The translations under genes and the position numbers were made by a program. The notes under the pieces are model-generated. The model did not search any database. It worked only from the letters and a program-made list of their open reading frames with translations, and was not told the origin of the DNA. Below are positions 9,134 through 18,583 of a stretch of 64,000 bases of DNA, one piece after another; position 1 is the stretch's first letter, and each line of letters opens with the position of its first letter. Source of the stretch: CAVSWT01 sp963777515 (GTDB lineage Bacteria > Bacteroidota > Ignavibacteria > Ignavibacteriales > Ignavibacteriaceae); the NCBI GenBank assembly GCA_963777515.1, contig CAVZQU010000014.1:1-64000 (forward strand). Reading direction: 5' to 3'.

Positions 9134-9134
9134 T

Positions 9135-9839
9135 TTATCCTCGTATATAAGTTTTATTTAATTTGTCTCTATAAATAATTGATTTGTAACCAATATTCCA
9201 CATCCAATAATATAGGACTGTAAAAGCAATTAATGAAAGGAAGAAAATCAAGAGCATATTTCCATTCATCTTAAAATCTACTATCGGGCCTGAGTTTGTA
9301 TCATCAGCAGAACCTGGGTGTAAGCCCGACATTATTCTCGGCATCACAAAAATAAAAAACGGAACTGTTACAAAAGCAATCATACTATAAACTGCCGAAA
9401 GTGTGGCTCTTTTTTCTTCAGATTCAATTGAAGAACGAAGAGCAAACCATGCACCGTAAATTAACAAAAGAGCAAAGATACTTGTTTGTCTTGGATCCCA
9501 GCTCCAGAAAGAACCCCAGGCAAATTTAGCCCAAACAGCACCTGTGATAGTAGCTAGAATGCAAAAAACTATACCAAGCTGTGCAGCTGCATAAGACTTA
9601 GCATCGTCATCAAGATTTTTCTTCCTTAAGAACTTAAACCCATAATAAGCAGTCATGAAAAATGCAACAACTGTCAACCATGCTGTAGGTACATGAAAGA
9701 ATATAATTTTCGCATTTTCTCCTAATCCCGGTATTAATGGGAATTGGTACCATGCAACAGGATTCTCGACGATGGGAAACGAAATTCCCGCTATCGAAAC
9801 AAAACAAACTAAAAAAAAGAGAGTGATTTTCCAAGCCAT
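9135..9839 (-). CDS. ccmC: Heme-handling protein CcmC
   Basis: Inner-membrane protein of 234 residues with six hydrophobic segments. The WWD motif is visible as AWGSFWSWDPRQTSIFALLL (about residues 105-125), flanked by conserved histidines (FHVPTAW near residue 48 and GLHPGS near residue 173). CcmC attaches heme to CcmE. It lies between ccmB and ccmD in the standard order, 31 bases from ccmB. Confidence 0.94.
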   Translation of the reverse strand: MAWKITLFFLVCFVSIAGISFPIVENPVAWYQFPLIPGLGENAKIIFFHVPTAWLTVVAFFMTAYYGFKFLRKKNLDDDAKSYAAAQLGIVFCILATITGAVWAKFAWGSFWSWDPRQTSIFALLLIYGAWFALRSSIESEEKRATLSAVYSMIAFVTVPFFIFVMPRIMSGLHPGSADDTNSGPIVDFKMNGNMLLIFFLSLIAFTVLYYWMWNIGYKSIIYRDKLNKTYIRG

Positions 9840-9870
9840 TTTATTTAAGTCTTAATTGTTCTTAAAATTA

Positions 9871-10530
9871 CTAATCTTTCCAAATAAAATCGAATAACAT
9901 GTAGGAAGCAGAAATCATGATGACATCATAGCACGCAATGATTGCCAATTCTACTTTAGCAAACGCAATAGTTGTGCCATCCATGGAAAACAAAGTTAAC
10001 TTTACAGCAGTTAAAATCAAAGGTAGTAAAATTGGGAAAGATAAAACCGGGTAAAGAGAACCTTTGGAGCCGGCTTTGGCAATTATCGCAGCAATAATTG
10101 TAGAAGCAACAGCAAGCCCAATATTCCCAAGCACGAATGTTATTAGAAAAAGAAGAAAATTTTTCACAATAAATTCGCTGAATAATGCACCATAAAGTAG
10201 AGCAATCACTGTATTCATACAGAAAACTAAAATTAAGTTAAATAATAATTTCCCGGTGAAAACAGTTGACGGAGCCGAGATCAATTGAAGTGTAAGTGAT
10301 GTACCTCTTTCTTCTTCAGACACAAACGCACGTGATAATCCGGACATTGCGGAAAAAAATACTACAACCCAAAACAATCCACCTGTTAATGCCTGTGAAA
10401 TTCTTTCCGTACCTATTGCAAAAAGAATAACACTAATTGCTACCACAATAAACATAGCAAGCGAATTAACCGCATAACGGGTTCTTAATTCCGAATGATA
10501 ATCTTTTTTAAATAGTGCGTAGGCTTTCAT
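9871..10530 (-). CDS. ccmB: Heme ABC exporter permease CcmB
   Basis: Polytopic membrane protein of 219 residues and the permease partner of CcmA. The N-terminal KKDYHSELRTRY and the following FSAMSGLSRAFVSEEERGT block are typical of CcmB. Six hydrophobic segments can be counted. It is located between ccmA and ccmC, consistent with the CcmABCD release complex. Confidence 0.93.
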   Translation of the reverse strand: MKAYALFKKDYHSELRTRYAVNSLAMFIVVAISVILFAIGTERISQALTGGLFWVVVFFSAMSGLSRAFVSEEERGTSLTLQLISAPSTVFTGKLLFNLILVFCMNTVIALLYGALFSEFIVKNFLLFLITFVLGNIGLAVASTIIAAIIAKAGSKGSLYPVLSFPILLPLILTAVKLTLFSMDGTTIAFAKVELAIIACYDVIMISASYMLFDFIWKD

Positions 10531-10566
10531 GATTTAAAGTCAAATATCAAAAGTTAAAAGTCAAAA

Positions 10567-11199
10567 TTAATTTTTAAAATTCTCTAGTTTAATAATTTCA
10601 TCACATAGTGCTAAATCAGTTTCTTCATTGGAAGCAATAATTACAATGTTATTCGTTCCTTCTTCTCTTACAATCGAATAAACAGATTCTTTTCCTTCGG
10701 CATCCAAATTTGAAGTTGGCTCATCAAGAATTAATAATTGGGGAGAATGCATTAATGCAAAAATAAATTTCATCCGCTGTTTCATTCCTGATGAATACGT
10801 TTTAATAAAATCATCTTTTCTATTATACAAAAGGAATTTATTCAACAAGTAATCTATTTTTTCTTTATTAAAATCTACACCGCGTATTTTTGAAAAATGA
10901 CTTAAATTTTCCAGGGCGGTAAATTCATCATACAGAACCAAATAAGGAGAAACAAATCCAATATGATTATGCAAATTCTCTGATTCAATTTTTCCATTAC
11001 TATTTTGATGAATAATGTCACCTTCGGAGGGAGAAAGCAATCCCGCAACTATTTTTACAAGAGTTGATTTTCCAGAACCGTTTGGACCGGAGATTCCGAA
11101 TACACCTTTACTTTCAAACTTAAAATTTATGTTTTCAAAGATGAGCCTTCTGCCAAAATTTTTTTTAACAGACTTAGCTTCAACAGAATATTCACTCAT
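10567..11199 (-). CDS. ccmA: Heme ABC exporter ATP-binding protein CcmA
   Basis: ABC ATPase of 210 residues. Walker A is GPNGSGKST, the signature is YSSGMKQRMK, and Walker B is LLILDEPTSNLD. The small size and immediate ccmB neighbour identify it as CcmA, which powers release of holo-CcmE. Its ATG lies inside the end of the upstream metalloprotease gene (eight-base overlap), so the ccm genes are translationally coupled to that gene. Confidence 0.93.
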   Translation of the reverse strand: MSEYSVEAKSVKKNFGRRLIFENINFKFESKGVFGISGPNGSGKSTLVKIVAGLLSPSEGDIIHQNSNGKIESENLHNHIGFVSPYLVLYDEFTALENLSHFSKIRGVDFNKEKIDYLLNKFLLYNRKDDFIKTYSSGMKQRMKFIFALMHSPQLLILDEPTSNLDAEGKESVYSIVREEGTNNIVIIASNEETDLALCDEIIKLENFKN

Positions 11200-12867
11200 T
11201 AAATATCACCAATTTGCCAGTATAAGTTTTATTCCCATTCTTAATCGCATAAATATAAACTCCGCTTGCTAGTTTTTTATTGTCATTGCTTTTTCCGTCC
11301 CATCTTATAATTTTTCCGCCGGATACTTCAACGCTTGAAGAATACACTAACTCCATACCCACAGTATAAACATTAAAATCAACTATTGAATTATTATTTC
11401 CACTTAAGGGGATGTTAATATATTGATTCTTATCATAAATAAATGGATTCGGATACACAAAATTAGAAGAAATTGTTGTAATTGCTCCTTGATGAATCAC
11501 AAGATTATTTAATATTTCAGATGAATACCAATAAATAGGTTTGATAGTGGTCAGCTTTGCATAATAATTATTATCAAGCTTATAGCCTCCATCGATTACA
11601 TAACTTGATAAATCATATTCTGCAGAAAATAATTTACCAAGGCTGTCAATTCCGGATATATAATCTCCGTTAGTAATTATTACAGAGAGGGTATCATTAT
11701 TATTAGGATTAACAAAGTTAATTAAATAATTTGAAGAAGCCCTGGCATTTATATTAACTGCTTTCATTGATGAATTAAAAGTTATGGTAGTGAAAGCTCT
11801 TAACAAGGGATAATTTACACCTTCATCAAAATAATTTTCAGTAGTTAGCTTTGCACGGTATCCTGTAAAGTATGTCCATATTCCAAATTCATTATACGCT
11901 TTGCCAAAAGTTGTCCCTTCATCAACCAAAGTATTTTGGATAGCCTGAAGTGCACGCATCTTTGGCATTAATTCCCATTGTTTTTTTATTATGTTAAAAC
12001 CATACTTTGCCTTAAGAAACAGATTCCAAATAGCAAGTTCATAACCATCGTATTGAGCAAAAGCTTTATTAGGACTGTAAAAATAATCCTTTAAATAATT
12101 GTAATAATCATTAACCGTGTTGTAAACAAAATCTTCCATTGAGGTTGAGGTTATTTCATAAAAGTAAATGTCGCTGTCACGTAAAATATAGTCCCCAATT
12201 TGAATAGTATGATGAAACTCGTGAGCTACTGTAACTTGTGCTCCACTAATCCCCGTAGTTGGAAATCCAATTCTCCCATTACCATAATAGTCATTATCAA
12301 TCCTCAAATATAAGATGTCCATTTGTTATTCCCAAGACTATTTTCAGGAACAGTTTCCCCATATAAATTCATTCCATTAAATTCTTCTATATAAATATCA
12401 TAAAGATTATCTCCTCCTTCACCATTATCCGAAGGTGGCGGTGGATATCCTAAAAAATTTACTTCAAAATTGTAAGTAGAATCTAATGCTTGAGACAATA
12501 ATGTTAATGACTGCTGTAAACCTAAATTATTATAATTTGGGACATCATTACCGGTTGTATCATAATGTATTCTAAAAAAACCATTAGGTGTAACTATACT
12601 GGTTTGTTTTGTGTGGCGTTGTAATATTTTTCTTAAAGATATTTGCTGTTCAGTTGAAAAAGAACTTAGGTTTTCTCTAATTGTACTTACCAATCCAAAT
12701 CCACATTTAATAGGTTCTTGTTGTACTGCTCGTTGCTGAGCTACTGTTTCAGTTCTTCTTGATACCAAAAGATGATATAAAGAATCAAGTTGAGTTGTGG
12801 TTAGATTACCAGCATATAAACTTGAAATACATAATAAAGACAACAATAGATATACTTTTCTCATCAA
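11192..12867 (-). CDS. Secreted metalloprotease-like protein with T9SS sorting domain, frameshifted
   Basis: Signal peptide at the N-terminus (VYLLLSLLCISSLYA), then a catalytic region with the zinc motif HEFHH (in VAHEFHHTIQ). The C-terminus shows a T9SS type A sorting domain: a Gly-Asp-like WDGKSNDNKKLASGVYIYAI block and a final TGKLVIFNE strand. This matches the putative metalloproteases of the MXAN_6640 type as I know them. Two frames cover it, 12867-12304 and 12322-11192; adding one T at 12304-12312 joins them as NNKWTSYI then LRIDNDYYG. The joined protein is about 558 residues. It follows the FG-GAP gene with no gap and overlaps ccmA. It is probably exported to the cell surface or medium by the T9SS. 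Confidence 0.8.
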
Positions 12868-15012
12868 CTATAACTTTTGAATTGTAATACAATTATTCAA
12901 TTTATTAATATATACAAGATGATAACTTTTTGAATTCATATTTTTAACAAAGAAACTTTCAAGATTAATACTATCGGCTACACTGGTAATATTAATATTT
13001 CTGCCTCCATTAATAAAATCAATTTTATTCACTTCTCTGTTTTCAGGATTATAAATAAATAATTTCTTATTTCTATTAAAATTAGATTCCCCCAAAAAAT
13101 AAAGATTCTTTGCGGAATAAGAAAAAAGGTCACGAATTTTTAAATTTTTATAAATTGTAGAAAAATCCTTCGAATTAGCAATTACTTTTTTTTGATCATC
13201 TAATTTAAAAAAACTTAACAAAACTTCTTTACCATTAAAAAATAAATCGCTGAGAAATGTACTTTTAATTTTATTATCATCGAAAGGTAAAGAGTATATC
13301 TTCTGGAAATTTTTACTTCTACTTCCAAATTTAATTATCGAAAGCTTAAGTGAATCTTCGTCCTTATTCCATGCATATATTAACGGCTGCTTAATTGTTG
13401 AAATTTTTGCTGTAAAGACATTAGATAAAATATCAGGGTAATCATTTAAATAAAAAGTAAAATTTCTGTTTTCATATAATGCCTCTCCAAGTTTATTATT
13501 CTTTCTGTAGACTACAAAAATATTATTTTTTTCAGTACCCTTTTTATATTTTAAATCCAAAATATTCCCTGGAGAATATAGTTCGGTTCTTTTTATACTT
13601 CCATCAGAAAAATTAATATCCAGAACTTCAATTAACCTTTTATTCATTGAATAACAATAAAAAGTTTTTTCAAGAGGGAAAGAATTATCAATGAAAATGT
13701 TGTTATGTTCATCGTGTAACTTATAAGAGTAAATTTTAGATGGGACGCCTGCGTTGTTCCTTGTTATCAATTTTAAATTATTTGAATACTTATCTATAAA
13801 AGCAATATCAATAATGCCGTTACTATCTAAATCCAAATATTCAATTGATGATGGAGCAACTCCAACAGCTAAGTCAGGCTTTCCTGAAATTGATGCAAGC
13901 CGGGTTAAAGTAATAATCTTTCCATTACTACAAAGCAATGCAACGCCATCGATAAATTTACTATAATATGGAATTAAATCTGTTACGCCTTCACTTTGTA
14001 GGTAAGCCATTTCCGGATAAAATTCAAAGTCACCTTTTGCATAAAAAACAGATAAAGTCGATTCATTTTTATTGATATACGCAATATCCATTTTACCGTC
14101 TTTATTAAAATCACCAATGGCAATTTTGTCAGGGAAATTTTTTGTCGGAAGAATTAAAGACTCATCATATGAAGATGTATAATCACCGTATAAAATATTA
14201 ATTGAATTTCCTTTTACAAAAATTAAATCAACGTAATCATCAGAATTTATATCGGACGAAATAAGTGAATAAATTTTTCCATTTTCAGGAATACTTCTTA
14301 CTTGATTAAAATTATTATCACCAATATTATAAAAAAAATTAATTGAATTTGTAATTACATTAAAAGCAGCAATATCAAGATCCCCATCATTGCTTAAATC
14401 AGTCAGCACTGCACTTGAGAAAACAGTTTTATCAATAATTTTCTTTTCAATCAGTTTTTTGTTTTGTTCAAATAAAATTGATAAACCTTCAAATGAACTG
14501 CCTGAAACAAGCATTTCCATTTGTCCGTTATTTTCAATATCGCCAACACTTAAATTTTCAGGATATGATTTTAATTCTATCTTTGATTCAATCTCAGGCT
14601 TCCCTTTTTTATCGAACCTTAGAATCCCTACGGTTCTTGTTTTTCTTGAAGCAAATGCATAGTTCTTTATCATCCCGTTTTTTTCAGTTATGCTTTGGAA
14701 CCTGGAAATTTCAAAAGGCAGTTCATATTTATGTTCTTTTGTAAAACTTCCATTATTATCACCTAATAATGAAACACACTTTTTATCATTAGAATTAAAA
14801 AGGAATAAATCTGCATAAGAATCGCTGTTATAATTCAAAGAAAAAAATGAAGTATAACCGGAATCTGTTTTAATACTATTGTATTTACAAAAGCCGTTGA
14901 TGGGGATTTGCGGATAATTATTCTGATTGAGAAACAGAAGGCAAAATAATATTTCAGCTATGCTTAATTCTATTCTTAAGCCTATTTTCCCTCCTTTGTA
15001 AGGCTTCTTCAT
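12868..15012 (-). CDS. Secreted FG-GAP/VCBS repeat protein
   Basis: About 714 residues with an N-terminal export signal (KKPYKGGK then IAEILFCLLFL). The body holds repeated Asp-rich beta-propeller units: DIENNGQME, DLSNDGDLDIAAF, DINSDDYVDLIF, DFNKDGKMDIAYI and DLDSNGIIDIAFI, spaced 45-110 residues apart. These are calcium-binding-like FG-GAP loops as in integrin-type propellers. The second half lacks clear loops. No T9SS sorting domain is visible at the C-terminus. I prefer the ATG at 15012, which has AGGAG just before it; 15027 is also open. The first 59 bases overlap the thioesterase gene. Role unknown; adhesion or surface binding is a guess. Confidence 0.75.
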   Translation of the reverse strand: MKKPYKGGKIGLRIELSIAEILFCLLFLNQNNYPQIPINGFCKYNSIKTDSGYTSFFSLNYNSDSYADLFLFNSNDKKCVSLLGDNNGSFTKEHKYELPFEISRFQSITEKNGMIKNYAFASRKTRTVGILRFDKKGKPEIESKIELKSYPENLSVGDIENNGQMEMLVSGSSFEGLSILFEQNKKLIEKKIIDKTVFSSAVLTDLSNDGDLDIAAFNVITNSINFFYNIGDNNFNQVRSIPENGKIYSLISSDINSDDYVDLIFVKGNSINILYGDYTSSYDESLILPTKNFPDKIAIGDFNKDGKMDIAYINKNESTLSVFYAKGDFEFYPEMAYLQSEGVTDLIPYYSKFIDGVALLCSNGKIITLTRLASISGKPDLAVGVAPSSIEYLDLDSNGIIDIAFIDKYSNNLKLITRNNAGVPSKIYSYKLHDEHNNIFIDNSFPLEKTFYCYSMNKRLIEVLDINFSDGSIKRTELYSPGNILDLKYKKGTEKNNIFVVYRKNNKLGEALYENRNFTFYLNDYPDILSNVFTAKISTIKQPLIYAWNKDEDSLKLSIIKFGSRSKNFQKIYSLPFDDNKIKSTFLSDLFFNGKEVLLSFFKLDDQKKVIANSKDFSTIYKNLKIRDLFSYSAKNLYFLGESNFNRNKKLFIYNPENREVNKIDFINGGRNINITSVADSINLESFFVKNMNSKSYHLVYINKLNNCITIQKL

Positions 15013-15430
15013 ATCTCCTTTTTTCATCTTCCGTTTCAGGTATTACCTTGATAGCAGGTATTGGCTTTCCATAGTTATCGACACTTACAAAAGTTAAATA
15101 TGCCGTGTTAGTATGAATTCTCTTCCCTTCTTTAAAGGATTCAGCAAAAACTTTAACTCCAACTTCCATTGAAGAATTAAATACACGATTAACAGATCCA
15201 ATTAATGTAACTGCATTTCCTAATTCAACTGGATGATGAAAATCTACTCTATCAACTGAAGCAGTTACACAAACACATTGATTAAGTTTAGCCGAACTTA
15301 ATGCCGCACAAATATCTATCCAATGCATCAACTGTCCACCAAGTAATTTGGTTAGCTGATTGGTGTGATGGGGCAGAACGAGTTCTGTCATCGTTATTAT
15401 AGTTTCACTTACTTTCTTAGGTTTAATCAT
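14954..15430 (-). CDS. Acyl-CoA thioesterase (hotdog fold, YciA/BFIT type)
   Basis: Single hotdog domain of 158 residues. Conserved blocks are LVLPHHTNQLTKLLGGQLMHWID (general start of the family with the active-site Asn-His region), VTASVDRVDFHHPVELG and VFAESFKEGKRIHTNTAYLTFVSVD. It hydrolyses acyl-CoA thioesters in the cytoplasm. The ATG overlaps the bamD stop by four bases (ATGA), so the two are coupled. The charged C-terminal tail is encoded where the next gene begins. Confidence 0.88.
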   Translation of the reverse strand: MIKPKKVSETIITMTELVLPHHTNQLTKLLGGQLMHWIDICAALSSAKLNQCVCVTASVDRVDFHHPVELGNAVTLIGSVNRVFNSSMEVGVKVFAESFKEGKRIHTNTAYLTFVSVDNYGKPIPAIKVIPETEDEKRRYEEALQRRENRLKNRIKHS

Positions 15431-16188
15431 TCCTTGGATGCGGAAAGTTTATTCTCAAGGGAAGACTGTATTTTTTTTAATTCGTCTACATTTGAATTGT
15501 CAGGATATCTTTCAAGGAACTTGGCTATCTCTTCTCTGGCTTCTCTGTTTCTGTTCCTGTCAAGTAATATTTGAATTTTATTATACATTGCCATCGGAGC
15601 ATATTTTGTATCGTGATATATATCTAAAACATCATTGTAATAAATAAGTGCCGCAGTGTAATAATCAAGCTTCTCATAAATATAAGCATCGTGATATGTT
15701 TTATGTGCAAGTTTATCATTTAATATTTTTAACTTTTCTTCAGCTTCAGGAACCTTGGTATGTGTTGGAAAGAAATCAATGAAAGCTTGAAATTCATCAA
15801 TCGATTTTTTAGTATACTTTTGGTCCAATTCATAATCCGGAGAAAGCTGGAAATAAGATTCAGCCAGCATGTATTGAGCATCCGGGACAAATTCACTTGC
15901 AGGCATATTTTTTACCAGCTTGCTGAATTCATAAGCTGCTAAAATATATTCACCGCGTTTGTATCTTGTCATCCCTAATAGATATTGAGCATCATCAATT
16001 ACTTCATTGCCCGGATATTGAAGAATTATAGCTTGAAGTTCATTTACAGCTTCGAGATAGTCTTCATTATTATATAAATGTCTTGCGTATTCCAGCCTTT
16101 CTTTTGCTGAAAGATTCACCGTTTCTATTGAAGATCCGCAGCCCCAGACTAATAGTGCAGTAAAAGTTATAATTAAGAAATATTTCAT
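15427..16188 (-). CDS. bamD: Outer-membrane assembly lipoprotein BamD
   Basis: Lipoprotein subunit of the BAM complex that inserts beta-barrels into the outer membrane. Signal peptide and lipobox are clear (MKYFLIITFTALLVWGCG). TPR-like helices follow, with the family hallmarks ARHLYNNEDYLEAVNELQAIILQYPGNEVIDDAQYLLG and the FPTHTKVPEAEEKL block. The frame is open up to 16221, but the ATG at 16188 gives a normal signal peptide and is the likely start. Length of 253 residues is usual. It heads the gene chain that runs on to the ccm genes. Confidence 0.92.
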   Translation of the reverse strand: MKYFLIITFTALLVWGCGSSIETVNLSAKERLEYARHLYNNEDYLEAVNELQAIILQYPGNEVIDDAQYLLGMTRYKRGEYILAAYEFSKLVKNMPASEFVPDAQYMLAESYFQLSPDYELDQKYTKKSIDEFQAFIDFFPTHTKVPEAEEKLKILNDKLAHKTYHDAYIYEKLDYYTAALIYYNDVLDIYHDTKYAPMAMYNKIQILLDRNRNREAREEIAKFLERYPDNSNVDELKKIQSSLENKLSASKE

Positions 16189-16329
16189 TTTCCACATAAA
16201 TTTTGAATAAATAAAGTACAATTATATATAAAAACTATCAGGCTTCAAAGGTAATTATTGTACCTTAAGTCGGGTTATTATAATTTTTTATGAATTAAAA
16301 AGGCTACTAAACTTTACCTTTTGTAAAGT

Positions 16330-16899
16330 TTATTTACTTCTAACCGAAAAGAAAAGATATACAGCAATTGCCGCTGCTCCAACAGCAATTACAGGCTCCC
16401 ATAAATTTGAGAAAAATGGTTCGGCAGGAACTTCAGATTGTGTAAATGGATAAGAAATATTTTCAACATTTTTTATTTCATCTACATCGATTGTATCTGC
16501 ATAAGAATATTCAAATGTTTTCACAATATCATTGCTGTTTTTAATTAGGTAGTTCCCTTTTAATTCTAATGTGCGGGGAATTTTTTCATCTCCTAATAGT
16601 CCATCCCTAAACATTTCGCCGTATTTCAATTTAGCTTTATCAATCACATAGTTAATGGTTAAAGCATCTTTATCATTATTGTTAATAACTGATTTATTTT
16701 CCCTTGTTAACGAAGAGATAACTTGATTATTAAAAATTGAATAAGCAGTTCCAAGGATTAAGTTTAAATTGATTTTATTTTGATTAGGTGGAATTTCATT
16801 CACCATAGTACTGACAGATGAATCAACTAACGAATAGAATATTTCAAGGTTTGATTTTGTTTGTGCAAATGCAGGAATGCAAATGAAAAAACCAAACAA
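16330..16899 (-). CDS. Hypothetical exported protein with C-terminal anchor
   Basis: Not recognised. About 189-196 residues. The N-terminus is a signal peptide ending IPAFAQT; the C-terminus has one membrane helix (PVIAVGAAAIAVYLFFSV) and a basic tail, so the middle part lies outside the cytoplasmic membrane. The first standard start codon is a TTG inside the signal peptide. Seven codons upstream is an ATT preceded by an AGGAG seven bases away; starting there gives a complete signal peptide (IKFIITTLFGFFICIPAFAQ). It stands alone between bamD and gdhA on the same strand. Confidence 0.65.
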   Translation of the reverse strand: MFGFFICIPAFAQTKSNLEIFYSLVDSSVSTMVNEIPPNQNKINLNLILGTAYSIFNNQVISSLTRENKSVINNNDKDALTINYVIDKAKLKYGEMFRDGLLGDEKIPRTLELKGNYLIKNSNDIVKTFEYSYADTIDVDEIKNVENISYPFTQSEVPAEPFFSNLWEPVIAVGAAAIAVYLFFSVRSK

Positions 16900-16968
16900 A
16901 GTTGTTATAATAAATTTAATAACTCTCTCCTGAAATTAAAGTAAAAGCTTTTTATAACAAGTTATATT

Positions 16969-18255
16969 TTATGCGTAAATACCTCGAAGCTTTAACGTCT
17001 TGGCAACTTTATCTATCGCCATAATGTATGCTCCAATTCTTAACGGCACTTTATATTTCTCTGCCGACAAATAAACATTATTAAATGCCTCGTGCATAAA
17101 TCTATCAAGTCTGTTATTAACTCTGTTTAAAGTCCAGAAAAATCCCATTCTATCCTGTACCCATTCAAAATAAGACGCCGTTACACCACCGGAATTTGCA
17201 AGTATATCCGGGATAACTGAAATTCCTCTTTCCTGCAAAATCTTATCAGCCTTAGAAGTAGTTGGGCCATTTGCACCTTCCACTACAATTTTACATTTCA
17301 AATTAGATGCATTGTCTGCGGTTATCTGGTCTTCAATAGCAGCGGGGATTAAAACATCACAATCAAGCAAAAGTAATTCATCGTTATTTATGACTTCCGC
17401 ATTAGGATATGTAACAATTGTTTTGTGGGTTTCCACATGTGCTAAGATTTCTGGAATTGGGAGCCCATTTGCATTATAAATTCCACCATTAATATCGCTA
17501 ATTCCAATAACTTTAACCCCGCGTTCATGAAGCAGTTTTGCTGAAATTGAACCAACATGCCCAAATCCCTGAACAATGGCAGTTGCTTTACCAGGCTCTA
17601 TTCCAAGTTTTTGAAGAGCTGCAATTGAAACCGTCATTACTCCTCTGCCGGTTGCTTCATATCTTCCTAAAGAACCGCCAATAATATACGGCTTACCTGT
17701 AACCACGGCTGTTTCATTTTTTTTAGCATGCATACTGAATGTATCCATTATCCAGGCCATTGTCTTTTCATTCGTATTTAAATCAGGCGCAGGTATATCT
17801 TTATCAGGCCCAAATACATCAAGTAAGTTAGCAGTAAATCTTCTTGTTAATCTTTCGAGTTCGCCTTCACTTAATCTTCCGGGATCACATTTAATTCCGC
17901 CTTTAGCACCTCCAAAAGGGATATTTACAATTGCACATTTCCAGGTCATCCAGGCGGCAAAAGCTTTCATTTCATCCAAAGTAATATCCGGCGAATACCT
18001 TATCCCTCCTTTTGACGGGCCTAATACATCATTATGAATTACACGGTAGCCTTCAAATACTTCAAGTGATCCGTCATCCATAGTTATTGGAACTGAAGTT
18101 ATAATTTGTTTAACCGGATTCTTTAAAAAATTATATAATCCTTTATCAAGTCCAAGATAGTTAGCTGCAATTTCAAATTGTTTCATCATTGATTCAAACG
18201 GATTTTCTTTATCAACAATTGGGGCGGGCTCTTTATAGTTTATCTTTTTATTCAT
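16969..18255 (-). CDS. gdhA: Glutamate dehydrogenase (Glu/Leu/Phe/Val family)
   Basis: Converts glutamate to 2-oxoglutarate and ammonia, or the reverse. The substrate-binding KGGIRY block, the catalytic Lys region (PFGGAKGGIKCDP), the dinucleotide-binding GFGHVGS and the VVEGANGPTT block are all intact. Length is 428 residues, normal for hexameric bacterial enzymes. AAGGA sits seven bases before the ATG at 18255, so I prefer it over the upstream ATG at 18273. It is a single-gene unit. Confidence 0.94.
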   Translation of the reverse strand: MNKKINYKEPAPIVDKENPFESMMKQFEIAANYLGLDKGLYNFLKNPVKQIITSVPITMDDGSLEVFEGYRVIHNDVLGPSKGGIRYSPDITLDEMKAFAAWMTWKCAIVNIPFGGAKGGIKCDPGRLSEGELERLTRRFTANLLDVFGPDKDIPAPDLNTNEKTMAWIMDTFSMHAKKNETAVVTGKPYIIGGSLGRYEATGRGVMTVSIAALQKLGIEPGKATAIVQGFGHVGSISAKLLHERGVKVIGISDINGGIYNANGLPIPEILAHVETHKTIVTYPNAEVINNDELLLLDCDVLIPAAIEDQITADNASNLKCKIVVEGANGPTTSKADKILQERGISVIPDILANSGGVTASYFEWVQDRMGFFWTLNRVNNRLDRFMHEAFNNVYLSAEKYKVPLRIGAYIMAIDKVAKTLKLRGIYA

Positions 18256-18400
18256 TAAAATTTCCTTTTGCAAGAAGATATATGTTTTTATTTTTTTTGC
18301 TTGTTAAGATATAATTAAAGAATGGAAATTGCACGTGAAAGATATAAGAAAAATAATTATAGTTTTAGAAAATCAATTAAAATATTTTTATAGTAGTGAA

Positions 18401-18523
18401 AAGAGGCTGTCTCGAAAGTCAGATTTTGTCAACCTGAACTTGTTTCAGGTTCTAATTTCATTTCAAAATCGAAATAATAGATTCCGAAATAAATTCGGAA
18501 TGACGGTTTTGAGACAGCCTCTT
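18401..18523. mobile_element. MITE-like element A with 13-bp perfect inverted ends
   Basis: AAGAGGCTGTCTC (18401-18413) is exactly inverted at 18511-18523. The 123-base element carries no gene. Inside are two short palindromes of the dispersed family: CCTGAACTTGTTTCAGG and ATTCCGAAATAAATTCGGAAT. An element of nearly equal size with related ends lies at 43720-43844. It fills most of the 310-base gap between gdhA and htpX. Confidence 0.75.
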
Positions 18524-18583
18524 AGAAAACAATAACTCGTTCAATATTTCAATTTTGTGATCTTGAAATCTTGTAATTAAAGT

